From assembly GCA_022616235.1 (NCBI GenBank), contig JAKEFC010000258.1, positions 1-37,289 on the forward strand: 37,289 nt of DNA. The letters run 5' to 3'. This stretch comes from Planctomycetota bacterium. GTDB lineage: Bacteria > Planctomycetota > UBA8108 > UBA1146 > JAKEFC01. Shown in pieces: positions 24,000 to 32,591 of this stretch (its first letter is position 1; each line of letters opens with the position of its first letter). The notes beneath the pieces are model-generated. The model was not told the DNA's origin. It was given only the letters and a program-made list of their open reading frames with translations, and searched no databases. Made by a program: the position numbers and the translations under genes.

Positions 24000-25595
24000 T
24001 CACTTTGCGCTCCACTTGTGCTCGGGCCGGGCCAAGATCGAGTCGATTACTCCGGCGACGACGCCGGCTTCCTTTTCCTTTCCCGCCGCCGCCGCCCGCT
24101 CGGCGATCTCGCGCGCCTGCGGTATCAAACCCTGATAGAAACGCTCCGCAACCTCGTACATGCCGTGCCAGTGCGCGTAGTCGGGCGCCATCATCGAGGC
24201 GCCGTGGCGCGCGCGGCGACCTTCGTGGTGCCACAGGTAGAACCACGTCCACTCGATCGCGTCATCGAACTGCGCTTTCGAGATCAGCCCCTCCTGCTCG
24301 AGCGCGGCCATGATCTTCTGCCCCGCCTTCCCGAACTTCTCGTTGTAGAGGATCACGAAGTCGTCGTATTGCTTGTAGAAGTTGGCGACGTAGTCCGACG
24401 TATGGCAGGTGGAGCACACCTGCTTCATGCGCGTGCGTTTCGCCTCCCACGAATCCGCGATCTGGCTCGCGCGCTTTGCGGGATCGGTCTCGGTCACGAC
24501 CCGATGGTGGATGTCCGTATCCATGAGGAGGCTGATCGGCGGCCGATTGGTCCAGGAGATCCGCTCGCCCGGGTCGTGCGTGATCTTGCCGCCGTTCCGG
24601 AGATTGCCTGACATGTGACAAGTGGCGCACGTCGGCGCCTGCGAATAGTCCTTCCCCAAGACCCAGTCCTCGGCATCGAGATTCATCGAATCCTTGAGAT
24701 CGCGGTACGCAACGCCATGCTTCGATTCCTCGAAGATCTCCTTTTGCGGGTGGTCCGGCCCGAGGTGGCACTTGCCGCAGTTCTCCGGTTGGCGCGCGCG
24801 GCGCGGCGAGAAATCGTGGCGGCTGTGGCACGCGGAGCACGAACCGAGCGATCCGTCGAGGTTGATCCTGCCGATCCCGGTGTTCGGCCACGTCGCGGCG
24901 TGAAAGAGCGGTTTCCCGTTCTGATCCTTGACGATCTTCCCGAGCGCCGCCAAGTTCGTCGGCTTGCCTTCCGCATCGGGCTTCAAGTCATCGACCGTGA
25001 TCACGCCGCCATCCGCGCCCTGCAATCCGACTTTGCTGCCGTGACACTGCTTGCACCCGGTGTCGGCGCTCGCCATGCCGTTCACGCTCGTCACGCTCTT
25101 CCCGGGAGTCGGAGAGTGCGGGTCGAACGGCGCGCGGGCGCCCTCGATCGTCTCCGCGAGCAAGTTGTCGAGCGAGGCGAGGATGTTGCCCCCCTTCGCG
25201 TGGTGGCTGGCGGCGAACTCGGCCGCCTCCGCGAGGTGGCAGCGCGAGCAATCGCGCGGCGTCACGACCGCGGCGATCGTCGCTCCGTAATGATCGAAAG
25301 CGTCCGCATCGGCCGTCTCCGCGCGATGGCATTCCACGCACCCGATCCCGCTCCGCGCGTGCCTGCTCCCCTTCCAGTGATCGATGATGCCCGGATTCAC
25401 TTGGCGGTGGCAGTCGACGCAGGCGCGCGACTCCGCCGGCACCTCGATGTGCGCGGGCACGAGGCCCGCCTCCTCCCGGCGCCGCGCCACTTCGAGCCAC
25501 TGCACGAAGAGGAGCGACACGAGGAACACCGCGCTCAGGATTCCGATCACGATGCGCTTGCCGTCGACACTCATCTCCGTCGCAGACCTTTCCAT
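24000..25595 (-). CDS. Membrane-anchored octahaem cytochrome c, hydroxylamine-oxidoreductase family
   Basis: A 531-residue cytochrome with exactly eight haem motifs in order: CVDCH, CVECH, CSRCH, CKQCH, CSACH, CGKCH, CATCH, CSTCH. This count, plus YLWHHEGRRARHGASMM and APDYAHWHGMYE after the last haem, indicates the HAO-like octahaem family. Residues ~15-33 (IVIGILSAVFLVSLLFVQW) form an N-terminal helix with no obvious cleavage site, so it is probably membrane-tethered. Whether it has the P460-crosslinking Tyr (oxidative HAO) or lacks it (reductive, nitrite to hydroxylamine or ammonia) needs alignment; PDY is the candidate Tyr. It lies 22 bp after cytochrome b and 8 bp before napA. An alternative ATG is at 25574. 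Confidence 0.9.
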   Translation of the reverse strand: MERSATEMSVDGKRIVIGILSAVFLVSLLFVQWLEVARRREEAGLVPAHIEVPAESRACVDCHRQVNPGIIDHWKGSRHARSGIGCVECHRAETADADAFDHYGATIAAVVTPRDCSRCHLAEAAEFAASHHAKGGNILASLDNLLAETIEGARAPFDPHSPTPGKSVTSVNGMASADTGCKQCHGSKVGLQGADGGVITVDDLKPDAEGKPTNLAALGKIVKDQNGKPLFHAATWPNTGIGRINLDGSLGSCSACHSRHDFSPRRARQPENCGKCHLGPDHPQKEIFEESKHGVAYRDLKDSMNLDAEDWVLGKDYSQAPTCATCHMSGNLRNGGKITHDPGERISWTNRPPISLLMDTDIHHRVVTETDPAKRASQIADSWEAKRTRMKQVCSTCHTSDYVANFYKQYDDFVILYNEKFGKAGQKIMAALEQEGLISKAQFDDAIEWTWFYLWHHEGRRARHGASMMAPDYAHWHGMYEVAERFYQGLIPQAREIAERAAAAGKEKEAGVVAGVIDSILARPEHKWSAK

Positions 25596-25617
25596 TCCCT
25601 AGTGCGTGCTTGCAATC

Positions 25618-26667
25618 TCAATGCGCGACCACGGCCTCCCAAACGGTGAGTCCGACGATCGCCATGACCGCACAGATCCCGACCCACACGCTCGCCTCGC
25701 TGAAGCGCGTCCGCCTGCGGATCCACGCATCGATGAAGGGCCACGCGAACATGACGAAGACGATGAATCCCATGCTCAAGACCGCGGTGGTGACCGAGAA
25801 CAACTTGAGCCAGCGGAACGTCACGTAGAAGAACCACTCGGGTTTTATCACCTCCGGCGTGGTGAGCGGATCCGCTTTTGCCCCAAGGATCGCCGGAAAG
25901 AGCGTCGCCAGCGCGCTCAGGAGGATCATCAAGACGAGCCCGATCGTAAGCTCCGTGAAGAAGTGATCGGGATAAAAGCGAAAGTGCGGAGGAGACGCCG
26001 ATTCGTCGCCGCGAAAGCGCAGCTCGGTCACGCCTTGGATCCGGATGATCGCGATGTGGATCCCGATAAGGAGAATCATGAGCGTGGGCAAGACCGCCGC
26101 GTGCAGGACGTAGAAGCGAGAGAGCGTGCGCTCGTTGTAGGCGTCGCCGCCCAGGATCAGGCTCTTCACGACGCCGCCGATCCAAGGGACGCTCTCCGCG
26201 ATGTTCGCTCCGACGGTCGCCCCCCAGTAGCTCAGTTGCTCGTACACGAGGCTGTAGCCCGTGAATCCCATGACGAGCGTACAACCGAGCAGGCACATTC
26301 CGATCAGCCAGTTGATCTCGCGCGGCTTGCGGTAGGCCCCCGTGAAGAACACGCGGATCTGGTGCAGGACTACTGCCGCGACCATCAGCGTCGCGGCCCA
26401 CTTGTGCACGCTCCGCAGGTACCAGCCGTAGGCGGCCTCGTTCGTGATGTAGCTCACGGATTCGTAGGCGGTGGCGGGGCTCGGTTGATAGTAGAAGGCG
26501 AGCAGGATCCCAGTGAAGATCTGGACTATGAAAAGATATGCGGGCGTCCCCCCCAGAGCGAACCACCAGCGCCGCATGTGATTCGGCACCGGCTCGTTGG
26601 TGAGATGGCTGAGAGTGGCGCTGGAGATCGGCACCCTCTCGTGCAGCCACGCCCCCAATCCGCTCAT
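25618..26667 (-). CDS. b6-type cytochrome b of a Rieske/cytochrome b complex
   Basis: A 349-residue di-haem quinol-oxidising membrane protein. Haem-ligand His pairs are RSVHKWAATLMVAAVVLHQ (13 residues apart) and LHAAVLPTLMILLIGIH (14 apart); the 14-residue spacing is the cytochrome b6 form. PEWFFY is the Qo-site PEWY equivalent. The C-terminal part holds the subunit-IV-like helices, so b6 and subunit IV are fused. The start at ATG 26667 overlaps the Rieske stop (ATGA). No cytochrome c1 or f gene follows; the next gene is the octahaem cytochrome. Confidence 0.92.
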   Translation of the reverse strand: MSGLGAWLHERVPISSATLSHLTNEPVPNHMRRWWFALGGTPAYLFIVQIFTGILLAFYYQPSPATAYESVSYITNEAAYGWYLRSVHKWAATLMVAAVVLHQIRVFFTGAYRKPREINWLIGMCLLGCTLVMGFTGYSLVYEQLSYWGATVGANIAESVPWIGGVVKSLILGGDAYNERTLSRFYVLHAAVLPTLMILLIGIHIAIIRIQGVTELRFRGDESASPPHFRFYPDHFFTELTIGLVLMILLSALATLFPAILGAKADPLTTPEVIKPEWFFYVTFRWLKLFSVTTAVLSMGFIVFVMFAWPFIDAWIRRRTRFSEASVWVGICAVMAIVGLTVWEAVVAH

Positions 26668-27275
26668 GCCGGCAGCTCTCCAGGGCCGTTGTCGCCGGTG
26701 AGACACGGATCATGGCCGGGGCCGGCGCCGCGGGGCGGCGCGACTCTCGCGGATTGCCCGACCGCCGGCGCCGATGCCGGTGCTTCGACGAAGAGCAGGC
26801 CGCGCTCGATCTTCAACTTGAATTCCTTCAGCGACTGGCCTGCGCGTGCGGGGGGTCCTCCGGTGGCCTTCCCCGAAACGTCGAACGTGCCATTGTGGCA
26901 AGGACAAAAGAAACGATTGTTCGCTGCCTCCCAATGGACCTGGCAACCGAGGTGTGGGCAGGTGCTCGAGAGCGCCACGAAGTCCGCGACTCCACCGGTG
27001 TCGCCCCGGCGCGCAATGGCGGCGCGGATGCCTGAGGGCATCCGAAAGAGGAGCGACTCGCCCACGCGGATGCGCCGGGGATCGCCGACGTAGAGCCAGA
27101 CCTTCTTGCCTTCGCCGGCGGGATAGAGAAAGCGCGCCGCGGCGGCGGCGAACGCGCCGTAGCCTAGGGCGAGGCCACCGGCCATCGCCACGGAGGAGAC
27201 ACGGGCAAGGAAGCTCCTCCGGTCGACGGCCGATGCGATGCCGGCTGCGTTGGAATGCTTGGAGTTCTCCGTCAC
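26664..27275 (-). CDS. Rieske [2Fe-2S] protein
   Basis: About 203 residues. VDRRSFLARVSSVAMAGGLALG is a Tat signal/anchor helix. The cluster motifs CPHLGC and CPCHNG supply two Cys and two His. It is the first gene of the respiratory operon and would accept one electron from quinol at cytochrome b. The C-terminal tail after FVEAPASAPAV is Pro/Gly-rich and extra to the family. The start is uncertain: GTG 27275 has AGGAG 12 nt upstream; the track's TTG at 27308 adds 11 residues. No convincing sigma-54 site precedes it. Confidence 0.9.
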   Translation of the reverse strand: MTENSKHSNAAGIASAVDRRSFLARVSSVAMAGGLALGYGAFAAAAARFLYPAGEGKKVWLYVGDPRRIRVGESLLFRMPSGIRAAIARRGDTGGVADFVALSSTCPHLGCQVHWEAANNRFFCPCHNGTFDVSGKATGGPPARAGQSLKEFKLKIERGLLFVEAPASAPAVGQSARVAPPRGAGPGHDPCLTGDNGPGELPA

Positions 27276-27392
27276 GTGAGTCCCCGACTCCTGCTGCGGC
27301 GGCTTCAAACTTGCCCCGATTTGGTCCGCACGTCAATCGCTGATCGCTGCCGGCCAGGGATCAGGTGAACCAGGACATCGGTGGAAGATTCC

Positions 27393-27423
27393 CTCGCCGC
27401 CGAGGCATCGCCGCGGCGGCGAG
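27393..27423 (-). terminator. Hairpin after hsp20
   Basis: CTCGCCGCC (27393-27401) and GGCGGCGAG (27415-27423) form a perfect 9-bp stem with a 13-nt loop. It lies 30 bp after the hsp20 stop and ahead of the Rieske gene on the same strand. No strong T-run follows, so separation of the two operons may be partial. Confidence 0.45.
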
Positions 27424-27452
27424 GTCGGACCAAGGTTGCGAAGAGGCCAAAG

Positions 27453-27905
27453 TCACTCCGACTTGATCTTCACCTTGGCGCTCGGCGTCACTTGCGTCTT
27501 CGGCACGTTGATCGTGAGGACGCCTTTCCTGTAGATCGCTTCGATCCCATCGGAGCGGACGGCGCTCGGAAGCGTCACCGTCCGGGAGAACGCACCGTAT
27601 TGCGCCTCGATGCGGTGAAACTCCTTGCCCTTCTTCTCTTCTTCGAACTTCTTTTCTCCCGAGATCGTGAGCTGATTGCCCATGAGTTGAACGTTGATGT
27701 CCTTCTCATCCAGGCCCGGCAGCTCGACGCTCACCGAAAAGCGATTCTCATCCTCCGCGACGTTGAGCGGCGGCAGATTCGTCTCGCGAAAAGCCTCCGG
27801 CAGCCTGTTGCCGAAGGGCCCTTGGAAGAACTGGTCGAACCACTTCTCCACCGCGTCGCCGTTCGACAGCGCCGGCGCCCGCCAAAGACTCGGTAGAAGC
27901 TTCAT
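27453..27905 (-). CDS. Hsp20/alpha-crystallin small heat-shock protein
   Basis: A 150-residue small heat-shock chaperone. The alpha-crystallin domain spans PPLNVAEDENRFSVSVELPG to the end, with NQLTISGEKK and the GVLTINVPK motif (A-x-x-x-n-GVL) that ends the domain. The N-terminal region (~45 residues) resembles other bacterial Hsp20 proteins (WRAPALSNGDAVEKWFDQFF). The start is ATG 27905 with AGGAG upstream. It lies 31 bp after the tandem Usp gene on the same strand, so it is probably driven by the sigma-54 promoter at 29088-29101. Confidence 0.93.
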   Translation of the reverse strand: MKLLPSLWRAPALSNGDAVEKWFDQFFQGPFGNRLPEAFRETNLPPLNVAEDENRFSVSVELPGLDEKDINVQLMGNQLTISGEKKFEEEKKGKEFHRIEAQYGAFSRTVTLPSAVRSDGIEAIYRKGVLTINVPKTQVTPSAKVKIKSE

Positions 27906-27936
27906 CGCAAACGCTCCTCTCATTCGCCCCGTGAGG

Positions 27937-29007
27937 TCAACGTGCGGAGCGGCTCCCGGCTCGCTTCGCATCGCCGCTCTCAACTTCGCAACCCTGCCGC
28001 CCCAGTGCGGCAGAGGCCAATTCTCCGGTATGCGGTGTCTCCCGCTCGTCGCGCGCGGTTGCGCGCACGGTAAGCAGCGGGCAAGAAATACTGCGCAAGA
28101 CTTTCTCCGTCACACTGCCGATCGCGGCGCGGGTGATGCCGGACCGCCCGTGCGTTCCCATCACGACGAGGTCGTACTCCCCTTTGGCGCAGAGTTTTGC
28201 GATCTCTCGCGGAGGGTTTCCGCGCCGAACCACGTAGGTGATCCATTTGGCATCGGCTGCGTGCTTTTCGACGCTCGCGCGCATGCTTGTCTTCGCGCGC
28301 TCCTCGGATTGCCGGAAGAACTCGTCGTAAGATAGGAACGGCAGGTACTCCCATTCGACGGCGGGATAGGTCGCCGGATCATCGATCACGGTCAAGACGT
28401 CGAGCTTGCACCGGAATCGCTCCGCCATGGCGATCGCTTGCGGGAGCGCGGCGGTCGAGGTCGCGGAGAGGTCCGTCGCGTACAGGATCCTGTTCAACTT
28501 CAGCTCATCCGCGAACAGATCCTTGATCAGAAATCTTCGCGCGTCGGCCGGCGTCTCCTCGTCGCTTGCGCGAACGGCGAGTACTGGGCACGCCGCGATC
28601 CGCACGATCCGCTCCGCGACGCTGCCGATCAGCATGCGTGCGAAGCCCGTGCGCCCGTGGGTTGCCAAGACGATCATCTCGAAGCAGCCGCTCTTGGCGA
28701 GATCCGCGATCTCCTGGGCTGGCACTCCCCCGCGGACGACGAAGTCGCACTCGATCCCGCGAAGCGCTGGGCTCTCGCCTATGGTCGAAGCGAGCCGCTC
28801 CTTGGCGCCCTCTACCATGCGGTGGTGGTAGGTGCAGAATGTCACCCCATCCGGCGCGTAGTCCGTAATGAAACACGACGGCACGTCGACGACGTGAACG
28901 ATCGTGATCGGCAGCCTCATGACGCGAGCGAGTCCCGCCGCATAACGAATCGCAAGCGCGGAGCCGCGAGAAAAATCCATGGGCACGAGGAGTCTCTTGG
29001 TGGTCAT
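27937..29007 (-). CDS. Tandem-domain universal stress protein (UspA family)
   Basis: A 356-residue protein of two Usp domains. Domain 1 is RLLVPMDFSRGSALAIRYAAG to HGRTGFARMLIGSVAERIVR; domain 2 is NRILYATDLSATSTAALPQAI to HGRSGITRAAIGSVTEKVLR. Each has the ATP-binding-type GxxG...GS loop and the CPVL/CPLL-VRA ending. A ~35-residue C-terminal tail lacks structure. The start is ATG 29007 behind AAGG; the track's extra 100 residues are shadow. It heads an operon with hsp20 and is preceded by a minus-strand sigma-54 promoter. Confidence 0.92.
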   Translation of the reverse strand: MTTKRLLVPMDFSRGSALAIRYAAGLARVMRLPITIVHVVDVPSCFITDYAPDGVTFCTYHHRMVEGAKERLASTIGESPALRGIECDFVVRGGVPAQEIADLAKSGCFEMIVLATHGRTGFARMLIGSVAERIVRIAACPVLAVRASDEETPADARRFLIKDLFADELKLNRILYATDLSATSTAALPQAIAMAERFRCKLDVLTVIDDPATYPAVEWEYLPFLSYDEFFRQSEERAKTSMRASVEKHAADAKWITYVVRRGNPPREIAKLCAKGEYDLVVMGTHGRSGITRAAIGSVTEKVLRSISCPLLTVRATARDERETPHTGELASAALGRQGCEVESGDAKRAGSRSAR

Positions 29008-29087
29008 GGGCTGCCTTGCTGGTCGATTCCAGGATTCCGCGCTGCTTGCACGCAGTGCGCGCTCGCCAATGCTCTTGTCCGGCAAGC

Positions 29088-29101
29088 GCAAAGCTCGTGC
29101 C
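29088..29101 (-). promoter_or_regulatory. Sigma-54 promoter of usp-hsp20
   Basis: Read on the minus strand the sequence is GGCACGAGCTTTGC: GG-N10-GC with GGCAC and TTGC five bases apart, matching the -24/-12 consensus. It lies 81 bp before the usp start. Confidence 0.72.
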
Positions 29102-29207
29102 GCGCCGAGGCACCGTACAGAAATCCGTGCCGCCGCGCGCCTTACGCCGCGCCGAAGCAGCGCACGCGTGTCGCGCCGCGGGGGAAAGTAGGAATTCGAC
29201 GCCGCGC

Positions 29208-29236
29208 GATTCGCACGGCGGGAAAAAACGCGAATC
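29208..29236. promoter_or_regulatory. Candidate activator (enhancer) site between divergent sigma-54 promoters
   Basis: GATTCGC (29208-29214) and GCGAATC (29230-29236) are a perfect 7-bp inverted repeat. It lies about 75 bp upstream of the kinase -24 box and about 107 bp upstream of the usp -24 box. The 13-mer GCCGCGCGATTCG (29201-29213) recurs at 33629-33641, 73 bp upstream of the second CBS promoter. An NtrC-type activator binding site is inferred. Confidence 0.45.
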
Positions 29237-29287
29237 ACCGACGCCACGCTCGGCTTGGATTGCGGCGCTAAGACGGGCGCTTCCATG

Positions 29288-29301
29288 GGCACATCTCTTG
29301 C
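29288..29301 (+). promoter_or_regulatory. Sigma-54 promoter of kinase/regulator operon
   Basis: GGCACATCTCTTGC gives GG-N10-GC with GGCAC and TTGC five bases apart. It lies 112 bp before the kinase start and faces away from the usp promoter, so the activator would regulate its own operon. Confidence 0.72.
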
Positions 29302-29412
29302 GCGCACGGACTGCCGGCCAAGAATGCAACGAACCCGCGGTCCGCGCGGCTAGGCCTCGCGCAGCGAGACCGCGCGCTGCTTTCCCATGGACGAGAAACT
29401 AGGAAGCCCAGC

Positions 29413-31077
29413 TTGGCAGATTCGAGAAAGGCGGAGCTTGCGGCGAACGACCCGGAGCGGGCCGCCGCATTGCTAGAAGAACTCCGCGAATATATCCAGC
29501 TCTCCGAGGAGGATCTTGAGCTGCTGCACGGACTCGCGCCCGTACTCGATCCTCATCTCGGGCTCATGAGCGAGCGGTTCTACCAGTTCATCCTCCTGAA
29601 TCCGCGGGTGCGCCACATCATCGTCGACGGGAACCACGACGTCGCCCGCTTGCGACGGTCGCTCGAAGATTGGGCGCGCAAGCTCTTCAGCGGACGCGCG
29701 GATGCCCGCTACGCGGATTACTTGATCGGGATCGGCAGGCTCCACGTCATAGTGGGTGTCGACCAGCGCTACACCGCGGCGGCATTCAACATCGTGCGGT
29801 CGTTCTTCGAGGGCATCGTCATCGACCACTGCCGCTCCGAGTCGAAGCCGCTCGTTCCTCGATTGCGCGCGCTGCACCGGATACTCGATCTCAATCTTTG
29901 CCTAATCGGCGAGGCCTATCACTCCGCGCGCCACAAGGCGATCGTCGAAGTCAAGGATGAAGAGCAGCGCGCGATCCAGGAGCGCCTCGCGGGAATCATG
30001 AATTCCGCGGACAATTTGATCTTGTCCGTGCGCGCCGACGGCACGATCGCGTCCTTCAACCGCATTTGCGAGCAAGTAACCGGTTGGCGCCCGGCGGAGG
30101 TCGTCGGGCGTTCGTTCGCGGAGACGCTGCTCCCCGCGGGAGAGCGCGAGTACTTCGCCGATTACTTTGCGCGCGGATTCCGCGATCATCGCTCCTCGCA
30201 GCCGCCGCCGATGGAGCCGCGGAAGCTGCTCACCCGCTCCGGGCAGCAGCGCGTCATCGCCTGGTATCCGAGCGCGGTGCACGATGCGAGCGGCGGCGTC
30301 GCCGAGATCACGCTCCTCGGCCACGACGTTACAGAGCACCAGAAGATGCAAGAGCAAATGGTGCAGCAGGAAAAGCTTGCGGCCGCGGGGCTGCTCGCGG
30401 CGGGGGTCGCGCACGAGATCGGGAATCCGCTCGCGTCGATCTCTTCCGTCGCCCAGACGTTGAAGCGAAAGGTCACCGACAGCTACGTGACCGAAAAGAT
30501 CGACTTGATCGGAATGCACATCGACCGGATCAGCAGCATCGTGCGACAAATGGCGGATTTCTCGCGGCCGCCGCGCGTCGAATGGCGTCCGTGCAACGTC
30601 AACGTCCTCGTGCAGGACGCGTTGAACATCCTGCGTTTCGATCATCGCGCCAAGCGCGTGCGCCTCGACCTTCGGCTCGCCGACGATCCGCCGACCCTGC
30701 ACGCGGTCGAGGACCAGATCTCGCAGGTGTTCATCAACATCGTGTTGAATGCGCTCGATGCGCTGGAGCAGGTACCCGCGGACCGCACACCGACCCTCAT
30801 CGTCGCGACGCGACTCGGCCAATCCGACCTCGGGCTCACGCTCGAGGTCGTGATCGAGGACAATGGACCTGGCATTCCCGATGCTCTGGTGCCGCGAATC
30901 TTCGAGCCGTTCTTCACGACCAAGGACGTCGGGCGCGGCACGGGACTCGGACTGGCAGTGAGCTACCGGATCGTGCGCGAGCACGGCGGCAGAATCCGCG
31001 TGGAGGGACGCCCAGGCATGGGCGCGCGCTTTACCGTCGAATTGCCGTTTGAAAGAGAAACGGCGGAGGCCCAATGA
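29413..31077 (+). CDS. Globin-coupled PAS sensor histidine kinase
   Basis: A 554-residue soluble kinase. Residues ~20-175 form a protoglobin (globin-coupled sensor) domain; the likely proximal haem His is His111 in IGIGRLHVIVGVDQRY. Residues ~190-308 form a PAS domain (ADNLILSVRADGTIASFN). The HisKA phospho-acceptor is His334 in GVAHEIGNPLASISS, and HATPase motifs are VFINIVLNALDAL, EDNGPGIPD, FEPFFTTK and GTGLGLAVS. There are no membrane segments. The TTG start at 29413 has AGGAAG upstream. The stop overlaps the response-regulator start. It likely senses O2, NO or redox through haem; the ligand is not decidable from sequence. Confidence 0.9.
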   Translation: MADSRKAELAANDPERAAALLEELREYIQLSEEDLELLHGLAPVLDPHLGLMSERFYQFILLNPRVRHIIVDGNHDVARLRRSLEDWARKLFSGRADARYADYLIGIGRLHVIVGVDQRYTAAAFNIVRSFFEGIVIDHCRSESKPLVPRLRALHRILDLNLCLIGEAYHSARHKAIVEVKDEEQRAIQERLAGIMNSADNLILSVRADGTIASFNRICEQVTGWRPAEVVGRSFAETLLPAGEREYFADYFARGFRDHRSSQPPPMEPRKLLTRSGQQRVIAWYPSAVHDASGGVAEITLLGHDVTEHQKMQEQMVQQEKLAAAGLLAAGVAHEIGNPLASISSVAQTLKRKVTDSYVTEKIDLIGMHIDRISSIVRQMADFSRPPRVEWRPCNVNVLVQDALNILRFDHRAKRVRLDLRLADDPPTLHAVEDQISQVFINIVLNALDALEQVPADRTPTLIVATRLGQSDLGLTLEVVIEDNGPGIPDALVPRIFEPFFTTKDVGRGTGLGLAVSYRIVREHGGRIRVEGRPGMGARFTVELPFERETAEAQ

Positions 31078-32444
31078 AAGCCAGGGTGTTGGTGGTGGAC
31101 GACGAAACGACCGTGCGCGAGGAGCTTTGCGACGCGCTGCGCGACGCCGGCTACGACACGACGGGAGCGGAAAACGGTCTCGAAGCAGCGCAGTGGGCGC
31201 AAAAACAATCGTACGACGTTTGCATCAGCGACATTCGCATGCCGGCTCTGGATGGCCTCGGGCTCTTGCAGCGATTGAGCGAGATCAGTCCCGAGACGAT
31301 GGTCATCATGACGACGGCCTACGGGGACATGAAGACCGCCATCGAAGCGCTGCGCGGCGGCGCCGTCGACTATCTCCAGAAGCCGGTCGTCTTCGAGGAC
31401 CTAGTCCACAAGGTCAACCGATTGGTCGAGCAGCGGCGGCTCCTTCTCGAAGTGCGCAATCTACGCGTGATCTCGGAGCACGCGGGGCGCAGAGACGCGA
31501 AAGTGATGGTCGGCGAGAGCGCGGCCATCGTCGAATTGCGGAATCTGATCGCGAAAGTCGGTCCGACGCGCTCCAACGTCCTGATCATCGGCGAGAGCGG
31601 CACCGGAAAGGAGCTGATCGCAAGGTCGCTGCACGATTCCAGCGCCCGCACGCGGGCGCCGTTCGTGCCGATCAACTGCGCGGCGATTCCGGAGCCGCTG
31701 CTCGAGAGCGAGCTGTTCGGTCACGTCAAAGGAGCGTTTACGGGTGCGATCGCGCACAAGGAAGGACTGCTCAAGACCGCCGCGGACGGTACCATTTTCC
31801 TCGACGAGATCGGCGACATGCCGCTTTCGATCCAGGGCAAGCTCTTGCGCGCGATCGAGAGCCGCGAAATACAGCCGGTCGGCTCCGTGCGGCAGGTCCC
31901 GATCGAAGCGCGCATCGTGGCAGCCACGAACAAGGACCTCGAGCGTCTCGTCGCCGAGGGGAAATTTCGCGAGGACCTCTACTACCGCCTCGCGGTGGTC
32001 GTGATCCGGGTGCCGCCGCTCAGAGATCGGCGCGAAGACATTCCGCTGCTCGTGAATCACTTCCTCCAAAAACTGAGCCGCGAGCTGGGCAGGCAATGCC
32101 TCGGGGTCGAGAGCCAGGCGCTGCGCTGTCTCGCCGGCTACGACTGGCGAGGCAACATCCGCGAATTGGAAAATGCTCTCGAGCGCGCATTGATCCTCAC
32201 CGACGCGGCGATGATCGGAATCGCCGATCTGCCGGAGTCGATCCGGCGCGCGACGCCGGTGGAGCCCGAGACGTGCCTCGAACTCGAGCGCGCGACGGCA
32301 AGCTTCGAGAGGCAGCACATTCACCGAGTGATCTCGGCGTGCGAAGGAGACAAGAAGAGAGCGGCGAAGATGCTCGGCGTGAGCCTCTCCTCGCTCTATC
32401 GGAAGCTCGATCTCCAAGGGAGCCGCTCAGAGTCCGAGGAATAG
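31074..32444 (+). CDS. NtrC-family sigma-54-dependent response regulator
   Basis: A 456-residue activator. REC domain: VLVVDDETTVREEL, phospho-Asp in ISDIRMPALDG, and Lys in YLQKPV. AAA+ domain: Walker A GESGTGKE, the sigma-54 contact loop GAFTGA, Walker B GTIFLDEIGD, and the arginine fingers in NKDLERLVAEGKFREDLYYRL. A Fis-type helix-turn-helix is at the end (DKKRAAKMLGVSLSSLYRKL). It is translationally coupled to the globin kinase (ATGA) and forms a two-component pair with it. The four sigma-54 promoters in this block are its obvious candidate targets. Confidence 0.95.
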   Translation: MKARVLVVDDETTVREELCDALRDAGYDTTGAENGLEAAQWAQKQSYDVCISDIRMPALDGLGLLQRLSEISPETMVIMTTAYGDMKTAIEALRGGAVDYLQKPVVFEDLVHKVNRLVEQRRLLLEVRNLRVISEHAGRRDAKVMVGESAAIVELRNLIAKVGPTRSNVLIIGESGTGKELIARSLHDSSARTRAPFVPINCAAIPEPLLESELFGHVKGAFTGAIAHKEGLLKTAADGTIFLDEIGDMPLSIQGKLLRAIESREIQPVGSVRQVPIEARIVAATNKDLERLVAEGKFREDLYYRLAVVVIRVPPLRDRREDIPLLVNHFLQKLSRELGRQCLGVESQALRCLAGYDWRGNIRELENALERALILTDAAMIGIADLPESIRRATPVEPETCLELERATASFERQHIHRVISACEGDKKRAAKMLGVSLSSLYRKLDLQGSRSESEE

Positions 32445-32497
32445 TCGAGCGGAATCGAGAGCCTGCGGTGGATGGCAGCGCGGCTGCGCCAACGCCC

Positions 32498-32511
32498 GGC
32501 AAGGATTTTGC
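32498..32511 (+). promoter_or_regulatory. Sigma-54 promoter of first CBS gene
   Basis: GGCAAGGATTTTGC, followed by TC, gives GG-N10-GC with an intact TTGC. It begins 54 bp after the regulator stop and lies 81 bp before the CBS start, so the CBS gene has its own promoter. Confidence 0.7.
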
Positions 32512-32591
32512 TCGCTGCGCCTGCCGGTACGCACGGGGCCGGCAATCGGACCGGCTCGCACGGTAGTCCCCAGGAGAATGGAGGCGATCCT

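Noticed and set aside
22813-24135. 440-residue plus-strand ORF
   Set aside because: Antisense to napA; no recognisable features.
25606-27093. 495-residue plus-strand ORF
   Set aside because: Antisense to cytochrome b and Rieske genes, composed mainly of charged shadow sequence.
27335-27352. FNR-box-like sequence before the Rieske gene
   Set aside because: Only a partial TTGAT-N4-ATCAA match; several mismatches and no supporting position evidence.
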